Below, piece after piece: positions 34,828 to 42,568 of a stretch of DNA of 64,000 nt. Within the stretch, counting starts at the first letter, position 1; the number at the start of each line of letters is the position of its first letter. The notes under the pieces are model-generated. The model did not search any database. It was not told where the DNA came from and worked only from the letters and a program-made list of their open reading frames with translations. A program made the translations under genes and the position numbers. The DNA comes from Flavobacterium frigidimaris (GTDB lineage Bacteria > Bacteroidota > Bacteroidia > Flavobacteriales > Flavobacteriaceae), in the NCBI GenBank assembly GCA_900129595.1, contig FQWG01000004.1:62001-126000 (forward strand), given 5' to 3'.

Positions 34828-36792
34828 ATGAAATTTCCAAAACAAAAAATATACAAAGCACTGCTGATACTCGTAATAGTATTGGTAGTGCTTTTTTTAG
34901 GCTTTTACTTTTTTCGTGATGCACTTTTAAAGCAAGCTATTGCGAAAGTAAAAACCAAAATGAATACCGAATACAACAGCACTTTTTCTGTAAAATCGGC
35001 TTCGTTTGATGGTTTTTCCGGCATTAAACTAACTGACATTATTCTGGTTCCAAAAAATGCCGATACACTTTGCCACATTCAAAAAATAGAAACCAGCATC
35101 AGCTTGTCTAATTTACTAATTGGTGATGTTCAGGTTGGCACTTTAAAAGTCAATAACGGTTATATCCAGTTAGTCAAAAAGGGGAATGTCCGCAATTTTG
35201 ATGCTTTCCTGAAAAAAGACAAAGCGGATTCTGATAAAAATGAAAAACGGAAATACGGTACTTTCGCTTATAGAATTATTTCAAAATTACTGAATCTGGT
35301 TCCGACCGACATGAAACTGGAAAACCTGAATTTCAGAATCGATGATAACGGCAAAAAAACCTCTGTCGCTGTCAATAAACTTGTTTTAGACAACAAACAG
35401 CTCGAAACCAATCTTCATGTACAAAGCAAAGATTTTGATCAGCGCTGGAACATAAAAGGTTTTGCTGACCCGAGAAATAAAAAAGCGGATATCCGTTTCT
35501 TTAATCTGGATACCGGAGCCATTCGTGTTCCGTATTTAGACGAGCGTTACAACCTGAAAGCTAGTTTTGATTCTATTCGCCTGAATGTTCAAAATATAGA
35601 AAAGGACGGAAGCGAATTGCACATTGACGGCTATACTTCTATCACCAATTTAAAAATCAACCACCCTAAAATCGCCAGTAAAGACGTAATCATCAAAAAC
35701 GCACGTTTTGATTATCGTTTTCTATTGGGAGACAGTTTTATTTCGATTGACAGCACCTCAACAATGCAGCTGAACAAAATAAAAGTAAAACCTTATATCT
35801 CGTACAGTACAGAAAAAGATACGATTTATACCTTAAAAGTCGATATTCCGAAAATGAAAGCGCAGGACTTTATCGTTTCATTGCCTGACGGATTGTTTAC
35901 TCATTTTCAGGGAATGGAAGCAACAGGAAATTTCGATTATAAACTGGATTTCAAGTTCAATAAAAACAAACCCAATACGTTAGTTTTTGATAGCAAACTG
36001 AACAAAGAAGATCTAAGAATCACCAAATACGGAGAAGCTGATCTAAACAAATTAAACGGCGAATTTGTGTATCGCGCCATTATCCAGAATGTATTGCAAA
36101 GACCTGTTTTAGTTGGAAATGCAAATCCTAATTATACGCCTTTAGACCAGATTTCTCCTTATTTACGAAAATCTGTTTTGACGACCGAAGATCCTTCTTT
36201 CTTCCAACATCGTGGTTTTATCAACGAAGCGTTCAAACAATCTATTTTAAAGAATATCAAAACCAAAAAATTCTCGCGCGGTGCCAGCACTATTAGCATG
36301 CAGCTGATTAAAAACGTTTTCCTGACGAGAGAAAAAACACTTTCGCGTAAGCTGGAGGAAATTTTGTTGGTTTATATTCTGGAAAACAATCGTGTGGTAA
36401 GCAAAGAAAGAATGCTTGAAGTGTATTTCAATATTATAGAATGGGGGCCAAACGTATATGGAATTGGAGAAGCAAGTCATTTCTATTTCCAAAAAAGCCC
36501 GTCGGCATTAAATGTTGATGAATGTTTGTATTTGGCTACTATTATACCCAAACCAAGAAAATTCATGTATCAGTTTAATGATCAGGGAAATCTGAGAGAC
36601 TTTGCAGTACAAAACCAGAAGTTTTTAAAGAATTTAATGTTTCGTCGTGGTCTTTTAGTACCTGAAGATACAATAGGCCAACTACCCGTTTATATTTCCG
36701 GTAATGCACGATCTTTAATCAGAATAAAAGCTCCCGATTCAACTGCGGTTAAAAATGATTCGCTTTCGATTGACGGGGAATTTGACTTGTAA
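34828..36792 (+). CDS. AsmA-like domain fused to a GT51 peptidoglycan glycosyltransferase
   Basis: The 654-aa inner-membrane protein has one N-terminal transmembrane helix (about 10-32), then a long beta-rich AsmA/DUF748-like region (about 35-400: FDGFSGIKLTDIILVP, SISLSNLLIGDV). The last third is a GT51 transglycosylase: SVLTTEDPSFFQHRGF with catalytic Glu454, GASTISMQLIKNVFL with the donor-binding QLIKN, and EILLVYILE with RMLEVYFNIIEWG. No transpeptidase domain follows, so it resembles monofunctional MtgA with an unusual periplasmic extension. Glycan-strand polymerisation is predicted. The AsmA-like part, in other proteins linked to lipid transport, is unexplained here. Confidence 0.85.
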   Translation: MKFPKQKIYKALLILVIVLVVLFLGFYFFRDALLKQAIAKVKTKMNTEYNSTFSVKSASFDGFSGIKLTDIILVPKNADTLCHIQKIETSISLSNLLIGDVQVGTLKVNNGYIQLVKKGNVRNFDAFLKKDKADSDKNEKRKYGTFAYRIISKLLNLVPTDMKLENLNFRIDDNGKKTSVAVNKLVLDNKQLETNLHVQSKDFDQRWNIKGFADPRNKKADIRFFNLDTGAIRVPYLDERYNLKASFDSIRLNVQNIEKDGSELHIDGYTSITNLKINHPKIASKDVIIKNARFDYRFLLGDSFISIDSTSTMQLNKIKVKPYISYSTEKDTIYTLKVDIPKMKAQDFIVSLPDGLFTHFQGMEATGNFDYKLDFKFNKNKPNTLVFDSKLNKEDLRITKYGEADLNKLNGEFVYRAIIQNVLQRPVLVGNANPNYTPLDQISPYLRKSVLTTEDPSFFQHRGFINEAFKQSILKNIKTKKFSRGASTISMQLIKNVFLTREKTLSRKLEEILLVYILENNRVVSKERMLEVYFNIIEWGPNVYGIGEASHFYFQKSPSALNVDECLYLATIIPKPRKFMYQFNDQGNLRDFAVQNQKFLKNLMFRRGLLVPEDTIGQLPVYISGNARSLIRIKAPDSTAVKNDSLSIDGEFDL

Positions 36793-36799
36793 TACTTAT

Positions 36800-36910
36800 T
36801 TAACCGCAAAGTCCGCAAGGTTTTACGCAGAGTTCGCAAAGGTTTTTATTTCACAACTTAAAGAAATCTTAGCGCGCCTTGCGCAGAACCTTGCGAACTT
36901 TGCGGTTAGA
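36800..36910. repeat. Inverted periodic repeat between convergent genes
   Basis: TTAACCGCAAAGTCCGCAAGGTTTTACGCAGAGTTCGCAAAGG is mirrored by CCTTGCGCAGAACCTTGCGAACTTTGCGGTTA over 36799-36908. The words CGCAAAGTTCGCAAAG and their complement dominate. It may fold into a long hairpin and end both convergent transcripts. Confidence 0.7.
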
Positions 36911-36913
36911 AAA

Positions 36914-37663
36914 CTACTTAAAGTTCTTCAGAAACTCTTCTTTATAAGTCGATGAAACTTCGATTTCAGCGCCATCATTCAGCGTGATGATTCCGCCTTT
37001 ATTATACGATTTTACGCAATTCATATTAATAATATGCGATTTATGAACGCGGATAAAAGGCAATGGCAAAATCTCCGAAAAATGTTTTAAAAATCGGCAG
37101 ACCATTTTTTTGTTTCCGTTATTTAGAAAGAGATCTGTAAAATTTCCATTTCCACGTAAGCGAACTATCTCTTCCATTTTTACTACTTCAAAACCTTCTA
37201 ATGTTGGCAAGATGACCTGCTGTTTTTCGGGTTTGGTTTCATGAAAATTCTCTACAATAATCTTGTTTCTGTTAAAGATCTCATAGTTCATAATCTGGTG
37301 ATGCACTTTATTTACAGCAACGATCAGCTCTTCGATACTAATGGGTTTCAAAAGATAATAAGCAGCACTTTGATTTAAGGCTTTTAGTGAATACTCGGAA
37401 AACGCAGTGACAAAAATCGTTTCAAAATGCAGATCCTTACACGCCTCGAGAACATCAAAAGCGTTTCCGAACGGCATTTCTACATCCAGAAAAACCAATT
37501 GCGGCCGAATTTCATGCAGTAACGGCACAGCTTCTTTTATGTTCTGCGCCTCGCCCACAACTTCAACCTGCGGACAGTATTTACTCAAATAATTTTTGAG
37601 GACTTCGCGCGCTGCCAGTTCATCTTCGACAATTACACTTTTTATCTTTTGAAAAGTCATCAT
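36914..37663 (-). CDS. LytTR-family response regulator
   Basis: The 249-aa protein has a receiver domain (about 8-125) with acidic pair Glu13/Asp14, phospho-acceptor Asp60 in LVFLDVEMP and the conserved Lys106 in LLKP. A LytTR DNA-binding domain follows (about 150-248, MEEIVRLRGNGNFTDLFL, FIRVHKSHIINMNCV). Its ATG overlaps the end of the sensor kinase gene by 4 bp (ATGA), so it is translationally coupled to that kinase. LytTR proteins bind paired direct repeats about 21-22 bp apart, and such elements lie upstream of two nearby genes at 39538-39577 and 40605-40645. Confidence 0.95.
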   Translation of the reverse strand: MMTFQKIKSVIVEDELAAREVLKNYLSKYCPQVEVVGEAQNIKEAVPLLHEIRPQLVFLDVEMPFGNAFDVLEACKDLHFETIFVTAFSEYSLKALNQSAAYYLLKPISIEELIVAVNKVHHQIMNYEIFNRNKIIVENFHETKPEKQQVILPTLEGFEVVKMEEIVRLRGNGNFTDLFLNNGNKKMVCRFLKHFSEILPLPFIRVHKSHIINMNCVKSYNKGGIITLNDGAEIEVSSTYKEEFLKNFK

Positions 37664-39480
37664 AATTTATCTATTAACGGAAAAACAATTCGGACAATTG
37701 TTCCTGTTTCCGGCATTTCTTTTTCGGTAATTTCAAAAGAGATATTCTTTTTATACAATTCATTCAGCAAACCAATACGCTCTTTTGTATTACTCAAGCC
37801 ACGGGATTCATGCGCTTTCTGATTACTTGTTTTCAATTCACGGCTTTTGGTCAGACCAATCCCGTTATCTTCAATAATCACCACAACTTTCTCTGCCGCA
37901 AACTGAAAACTAAGATGCAAAAATCCCTTTTTATCCAGATAACGCAATCCGTGCCAAATGGCATTTTCGAGATGTGGCTGAATAATCATGTTCGGTATCA
38001 AAACCGTTTCGGTATCCAGGGCTTCATCAACGCTAATTTTAAAATCAAATTTATCCTCAAAGCGCAAATGTTCTAAATCCAAATATTTTTTCAGCTGTTC
38101 AATTTCTTTATCCAATGAGATGAAATCCTTATTAGAGTTCTCCATCATATTCCGCATCAAATTCGAATACGAAGTCAGGTATTTATTGGCTTCCAGTTCT
38201 TTATTTTCTGAAATAAACTGATTCACACTATTCAGACTGTTAAATATAAAATGCGGATTCATTTCGCGTCGCAGCGATTGTAACGCAATTTCTTTGTTCT
38301 TCGTTTTTATCGAATACAATGCTTTTACAATAAAGGCAAACAAGAGCAAAAGCAATAATATTGATCCTAACAGAAAATAGTTAAAGGTGTTTTTCTTGGT
38401 AATCAATTCATCTTTTAATGATTTTTCTTTCTCAAGCTGACGTATCTTTCCTTCTGTAACCTGAAAAGTTTTCGCATTAATCAAAGTAGTATCAGACTGA
38501 ATTAACTGATCAAAATTTTGAAAGAATTGCTCGTAAAGCGCCATACTTTCTTTCTCATTTCCTTTCGATTTATAATATTCTGCTAAGGCTGATAAAGTAT
38601 TTTTCGCTTCCGCCGAATTTCCTTTTTTAGAGGCCAGATCATACGCTTCTTTCAATGATACTAATGCTTTCTTTGGTTCTTCTTTTTTAAAATAAAGTGT
38701 TGCCAGCGATTGCAGTTGCTTGATTTGGGTATTAAAATCTTGTTTGGTTACGGCTTCTGCCAATAGCTTTTCGTTGATGACGATTGCTTTTTCAAACTGA
38801 TTGTCTGAGGCATATACATTGGCAATTTCATTTTTAATTTTAATTACAGACTCCGGTTTGTCTTTTGCGTAAGCGAGTGCATTTTTATAACTTTCTATTG
38901 CAACGCTTTTATCTTTTAAGTCTAATGAATTTTGGGCTTTCTGGACATACGCTTCTGTAACTTCCTGGCTTTTCTTTTCCTTTTTCAGCAATTCAATATT
39001 CGAATCTACATAATTGGTCTGACTGGCAGGATTGGATTGGTTTTTAAGTCGGTTGGCATCGTTTAAATTTATTTTTTCTTCAGCAACATCTTTGGATAAT
39101 GCGCCCGCGACTTCGTAATTTTTAATCGCCGAATTAAAGTTTTTTTGATTTTCCTGTACTTTGGCCAAACTGCGCGTTACCCGGGTTTTATCTTCAGTCC
39201 GTTTTAATTTGGTATAGCTGTTTAGCGCTCTTTTAAAATATTCCTCCGCTTTGGCATTATCACCATTATTTAAAAATTCATTGGCCAATTTTTCATAATT
39301 CACGGCAATTTTTGATTCATCGTTTTCATCCAATGAAACCGATAAATCTTCAGCCACTTTACTCATTTTTACCTGTTTGCTTTTTTCTGCTTTGGGCACA
39401 GGAATTGCCTGCGCTATTGTTCGTTGCGGAAATAATAGCACTAAAAGCAAACTAAAAGTAATTAACCAATGACGTTTCAC
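37660..39480 (-). CDS. LytS/YehU-type sensor histidine kinase with TPR sensor region
   Basis: The 606-aa protein starts at GTG with a signal peptide (about 1-23, ending TIAQ). Several TPRs fill about 45-335 (NNGDNAKAEEYFKRAL, ALVSLKEAYDLASKKG). One transmembrane helix (about 363-385) is followed by the His_kinase domain with phospho-His410 in REMNPHFIFNSLNS. The HATPase has IIQPHLENAIWHGL and EDNGIGL, then RGLSNTKERIGLL. The TPR region therefore faces the periplasm. It is cotranscribed with the LytTR regulator and divergent from the SIMPL-like gene, with the shared 21-bp-spaced element in between. Confidence 0.93.
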   Translation of the reverse strand: MKRHWLITFSLLLVLLFPQRTIAQAIPVPKAEKSKQVKMSKVAEDLSVSLDENDESKIAVNYEKLANEFLNNGDNAKAEEYFKRALNSYTKLKRTEDKTRVTRSLAKVQENQKNFNSAIKNYEVAGALSKDVAEEKINLNDANRLKNQSNPASQTNYVDSNIELLKKEKKSQEVTEAYVQKAQNSLDLKDKSVAIESYKNALAYAKDKPESVIKIKNEIANVYASDNQFEKAIVINEKLLAEAVTKQDFNTQIKQLQSLATLYFKKEEPKKALVSLKEAYDLASKKGNSAEAKNTLSALAEYYKSKGNEKESMALYEQFFQNFDQLIQSDTTLINAKTFQVTEGKIRQLEKEKSLKDELITKKNTFNYFLLGSILLLLLLFAFIVKALYSIKTKNKEIALQSLRREMNPHFIFNSLNSVNQFISENKELEANKYLTSYSNLMRNMMENSNKDFISLDKEIEQLKKYLDLEHLRFEDKFDFKISVDEALDTETVLIPNMIIQPHLENAIWHGLRYLDKKGFLHLSFQFAAEKVVVIIEDNGIGLTKSRELKTSNQKAHESRGLSNTKERIGLLNELYKKNISFEITEKEMPETGTIVRIVFPLIDKL

Positions 39481-39536
39481 AAATACCTTATTTTGAAAGT
39501 GTAAAGTAACCTAATTTCAAATTTCTATCCTATATT

Positions 39537-39577
39537 TTTCACCAAGTCAAATGACCTGTTGACCCATTCTGTCAAAA
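39537..39577. promoter_or_regulatory. Candidate LytTR-regulator binding element, copy 1
   Basis: TTCACC (39538-39543) and TTGACC (39559-39564) are 21 bp apart, each followed by a GTCAAA (39546 and 39571). It lies 90 bp upstream of the SIMPL-like ATG and about 57 bp upstream of the divergent kinase start. It is closely similar in sequence and spacing to 40605-40645. Confidence 0.6.
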
Positions 39578-39627
39578 ATACGTTTTTTCGATCAATACAT
39601 TTGAATCTTAATTTAAAAACCATAATC

Positions 39628-40590
39628 ATGAAAAAACTATTTTTTACATTCTTAACACTATCATTTTCTACTTGCATAATGGCACAGGTTTCCGGAAATG
39701 TCAATTATCGCGATCAGCAATCTTATAACAACAACGCTATTGATATAAATTTTCCTTCAGATAATACTATCGTTGTAAGCGTAAAAGGGCTTGCAAACAT
39801 TAAGGCGGACGCCTATACCGCCATTTTCAGCATCACTCAAAACGGTAAAACCACTAAAGAAGTGAATGAACTAATGGATCAAAGAATTACACCGTCTCTA
39901 ACCGAAATCAAACTTAAAAAAAGTGCTGAAACTTTTGTTGATATGATATCATTTGTTCCCGTTTATGAATACGAAGCAGAAAAAAAGGTTTTTAATCGCA
40001 AGACTTACAATGAAATTCCGGCAGGATTTGAATTGAAGAAAAACATTCATATCAAATTCACTGATCCCAATCAGTTGAATGAATTTATTGCGATTTTATC
40101 CAATTACGAAATATACGATCTGGTGAGGGTTGATTATTTTTCTACTACATTAGAAACTATTAAAAAAGAAATGATGACGAAAGCAAAACTTCTTATTCAG
40201 GAAAAACTAAAAAACTATCAGGAATTGCTTGGAGAGACCTTTATAAACGCTGAGAAAAAAATTACTGATGGTTTCATTATCAACTTACCCGTCGAAATGT
40301 ATAAATCGTATGAAGTGTACAATAGCTCTTCTTTAAACTTAAAAAAAGCGGCAAACATTAATCAAGTTAATAAATCGGTTACACTTTATTACCAGCCGGT
40401 ATTCAATAAGGATTTTGATTTTGTAATTAACTCAACGGTTTCAGAACCTGTTATTCAAATACAATATGAAATTAAAATAGCGATTAACAGAGAAAAGAAA
40501 CCGGTTTCAAAAAACGATAAAGAATTTATTCTGGTGACTCCAAACGGTGATTTAAAGACCCTGAATATGAATACAACGAAACAAAATTAA
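39628..40590 (+). CDS. Exported SIMPL (DUF541)-like protein
   Basis: With ATG at 39628 the 320-aa protein has a signal peptide (about 1-19, ending IMAQ). The central part fits the SIMPL/DUF541 domain (about 43-285), with NTIVVSVKGLANIKADAYTA and the Asn/Glu-rich helix TTKEVNELMDQRI. SIMPL proteins occur in the periplasm or on lipoproteins, and their function is poorly known. An ATG at 39559 would add 23 residues before the signal peptide and is rejected. Its upstream element suggests control by the adjacent LytTR system. Confidence 0.68.
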   Translation: MKKLFFTFLTLSFSTCIMAQVSGNVNYRDQQSYNNNAIDINFPSDNTIVVSVKGLANIKADAYTAIFSITQNGKTTKEVNELMDQRITPSLTEIKLKKSAETFVDMISFVPVYEYEAEKKVFNRKTYNEIPAGFELKKNIHIKFTDPNQLNEFIAILSNYEIYDLVRVDYFSTTLETIKKEMMTKAKLLIQEKLKNYQELLGETFINAEKKITDGFIINLPVEMYKSYEVYNSSSLNLKKAANINQVNKSVTLYYQPVFNKDFDFVINSTVSEPVIQIQYEIKIAINREKKPVSKNDKEFILVTPNGDLKTLNMNTTKQN

Positions 40591-40603
40591 TCTGTCAGAA
40601 TCA

Positions 40604-40645
40604 TTTCACCAAGTCAAAATACTGTTTCACCATTTGTCTGAAAAA
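40604..40645 (+). promoter_or_regulatory. Candidate LytTR-regulator binding element, copy 2
   Basis: TTCACC at 40605-40610 and 40626-40631 are 21 bp apart, with GTCAAA at 40613 and GTCTGA at 40636. It lies 98 bp upstream of the von Willebrand A lipoprotein gene and shares TTTCACCAAGTCAAA with copy 1. Confidence 0.6.
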
Positions 40646-40702
40646 CATGCTTTTTAAGTTTTTAAGTTTGATCTGTAATCAAACAATTAAAAACTCGAAA
40701 TC

Positions 40703-41863
40703 ATGAAAACAACTCTTCTTATCCCCGCACTTTTAGCTACAGCAATTTCTTTTGCCAGCTGCAATTCTTCGAATGCAAATTCTAAAAAGAATACTGCAAT
40801 CGAAAAACCAATAGTAACAGAAAAAACCAAAATACAGGTTGCATTATTATTAGATACTTCCAGCAGCATGGATGGATTAATTGATCAGGCTAAATCGAGA
40901 CTTTGGAATATCGTAAATACGTTGACAACCTTAAAATACGACGGAAAAGCGCCTGATATCGAAATTGCATTATACGAATATGGAAACGACGGATTATCTC
41001 AAAAATCGAATTATATAAGACAAATAGCTCCGCTTTCGACAGATTTGGATTTGATTTCCGAGAAATTGTTTTCCTTAAGTACGAATGGCGGAAGTGAATA
41101 TTGCGGAGCTGTAATTCAGGATGCAACCAGGCAGTTAAAATGGGCAAAGGACAACAACAATATGAAGCTGATTTATATTGCCGGAAATGAAGAGTTTAAT
41201 CAGGGCGGTATTAATTATAAAGAAGCCATTAGTAATGCTTTGAAAAATGATATTTATGTAAATACGATTTACTGCGGAGATAAAACACAGGGCATAAATG
41301 AACTGTGGAAAAACGGTGCCGATTATGGAAAAGGCAAGTATTTTAATATTGACTCTAACGAAACCGTACGTTATATCGCCACTCCATATGATGATGAAAT
41401 CACGAAATGCAATGAAAAAATCAACAAAACTTATATTAGTTATGGTGCCAAAGGTTCTGCAAAAAAAATGAACCAGGAAACGCAGGATAAAAATGCACAA
41501 AAAGTTTCTGCATCCAATTATGCGGAGCGAGCTGTGAGCAAATCAAAAGCGGTTTATAAAAATGAAAGCTGGGATTTGGTTGACAAAGTAAAAGATGATA
41601 AAACGGCTATTTCGAAAATAAAAAAAGAGGAGCTGCCTAAAGAACTTCAAAATAAATCAGAAGCAGAAATAAAAACAATCGTTGCTCAAAAGACCAAAGA
41701 AAGAGAAACCATTCAGAAAGAGATTGGCGAACTGGGCAAAAAACGCCAGCAGTATATTGATACCGAAACCAAGAAAACCAAGAAACAAGATGATTTGGGA
41801 AATGCTATCAGTACATCGATAATAGGCTTCGCAAAAGTAAAAGGTTATACGGTTGAGAAATAA
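40703..41863 (+). CDS. von Willebrand factor A domain lipoprotein
   Basis: The 386-aa protein has a lipoprotein signal peptide with Cys20 (SFASC). A VWA domain (about 42-235) follows, with the metal-binding MIDAS motif DTSSSMDG (Asp51, Ser53, Ser55) and the GGSEYCGAVIQDA loop. The C-terminal third is Lys/Glu-rich and coiled-coil-like (about 255-370). It would sit in the periplasm or outer membrane and bind a protein partner through Mg2+. It is first of an exported-protein run with the L,D-transpeptidase gene 14 bp behind. Confidence 0.88.
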   Translation: MKTTLLIPALLATAISFASCNSSNANSKKNTAIEKPIVTEKTKIQVALLLDTSSSMDGLIDQAKSRLWNIVNTLTTLKYDGKAPDIEIALYEYGNDGLSQKSNYIRQIAPLSTDLDLISEKLFSLSTNGGSEYCGAVIQDATRQLKWAKDNNNMKLIYIAGNEEFNQGGINYKEAISNALKNDIYVNTIYCGDKTQGINELWKNGADYGKGKYFNIDSNETVRYIATPYDDEITKCNEKINKTYISYGAKGSAKKMNQETQDKNAQKVSASNYAERAVSKSKAVYKNESWDLVDKVKDDKTAISKIKKEELPKELQNKSEAEIKTIVAQKTKERETIQKEIGELGKKRQQYIDTETKKTKKQDDLGNAISTSIIGFAKVKGYTVEK

Positions 41864-41877
41864 AACGAATCCGTAAC

Positions 41878-42501
41878 ATGAAAAAGAAAATTTGCTTTTT
41901 GCTATCGTTTGCAATTTTTGGCGTGAGTTTTGCCTGTAGGAATAATGAAGAAAAACCAGAAATAAATAAAAATTCAAAACCGGTTTATTCCTATGAAGAG
42001 AAGTTAAAAAGTGAGGCAGCTGAAATCAGGAGATTTTTGGGGAAATCTACTAAATACAATTCAAATATTGCCTTCTTTTTAGACATGAAGATTGAATCTG
42101 GAAAAAACCGGTTTTTTATTTACGATTTAAAACACAACAAACTACTAGATAAAGGTTTAGTCGGACATGGTTCCGGATCTGAAACTGGAACTTACGGAAA
42201 GCTAAAATTCAGCAATGTCAAAAATTCGAATTGCAGTTCTTTAGGAAAATATGCCATTGGCGGTTCATACTCCGGAAGATTTGGAAAAGCTTACAAGTTA
42301 TACGGTTTGGGCATCACAAACAGTAATGCCTTTGACCGCAATATAGTACTTCATAAATATAAAGACGTTCCGTTTGAAGAACAGCTAAATCCTATTTGTA
42401 ACAGCCTTGGATGCCCAATGGTCAACGAAAAGTTTTTTGAGGTAATCGAGAAAAAGATTGACAATTCTAAAAAGAAAATTATTCTTGTAATGTATTATTA
42501 A
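41878..42501 (+). CDS. Murein L,D-transpeptidase-type (YkuD_2) lipoprotein
   Basis: The 207-aa protein has a lipoprotein signal (SFAC, Cys20) followed by RNNEEKPE. The catalytic domain (about 60-205) shows HGSGSETGTYG (about 96-106), His159 in IVLHKYKD and the nucleophile Cys179 in CNSLGCPMV. It belongs to the YkuD_2 branch, which is predicted to make or trim 3-3 crosslinks in peptidoglycan or attach proteins to it. It lies in the envelope cluster, 14 bp after the VWA gene and 67 bp before the MuiA-like gene. Confidence 0.87.
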   Translation: MKKKICFLLSFAIFGVSFACRNNEEKPEINKNSKPVYSYEEKLKSEAAEIRRFLGKSTKYNSNIAFFLDMKIESGKNRFFIYDLKHNKLLDKGLVGHGSGSETGTYGKLKFSNVKNSNCSSLGKYAIGGSYSGRFGKAYKLYGLGITNSNAFDRNIVLHKYKDVPFEEQLNPICNSLGCPMVNEKFFEVIEKKIDNSKKKIILVMYY

Positions 42502-42568
42502 AAACCCATTTCAATTTCCGTTATTTGCAATCCAAATAATTCAGAAAAATAATACAAATAATAAAACC

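Noticed and set aside
34522..34845. 107-codon frame antisense to the end of radA
   Set aside because: It overlaps radA and the palindromic repeat; no signal peptide, domain or promoter.
39559..39627. Longer N-terminus of the SIMPL-like protein from ATG 39559
   Set aside because: It would start inside the 21-bp-spaced element and put 23 residues before a clear signal peptide.
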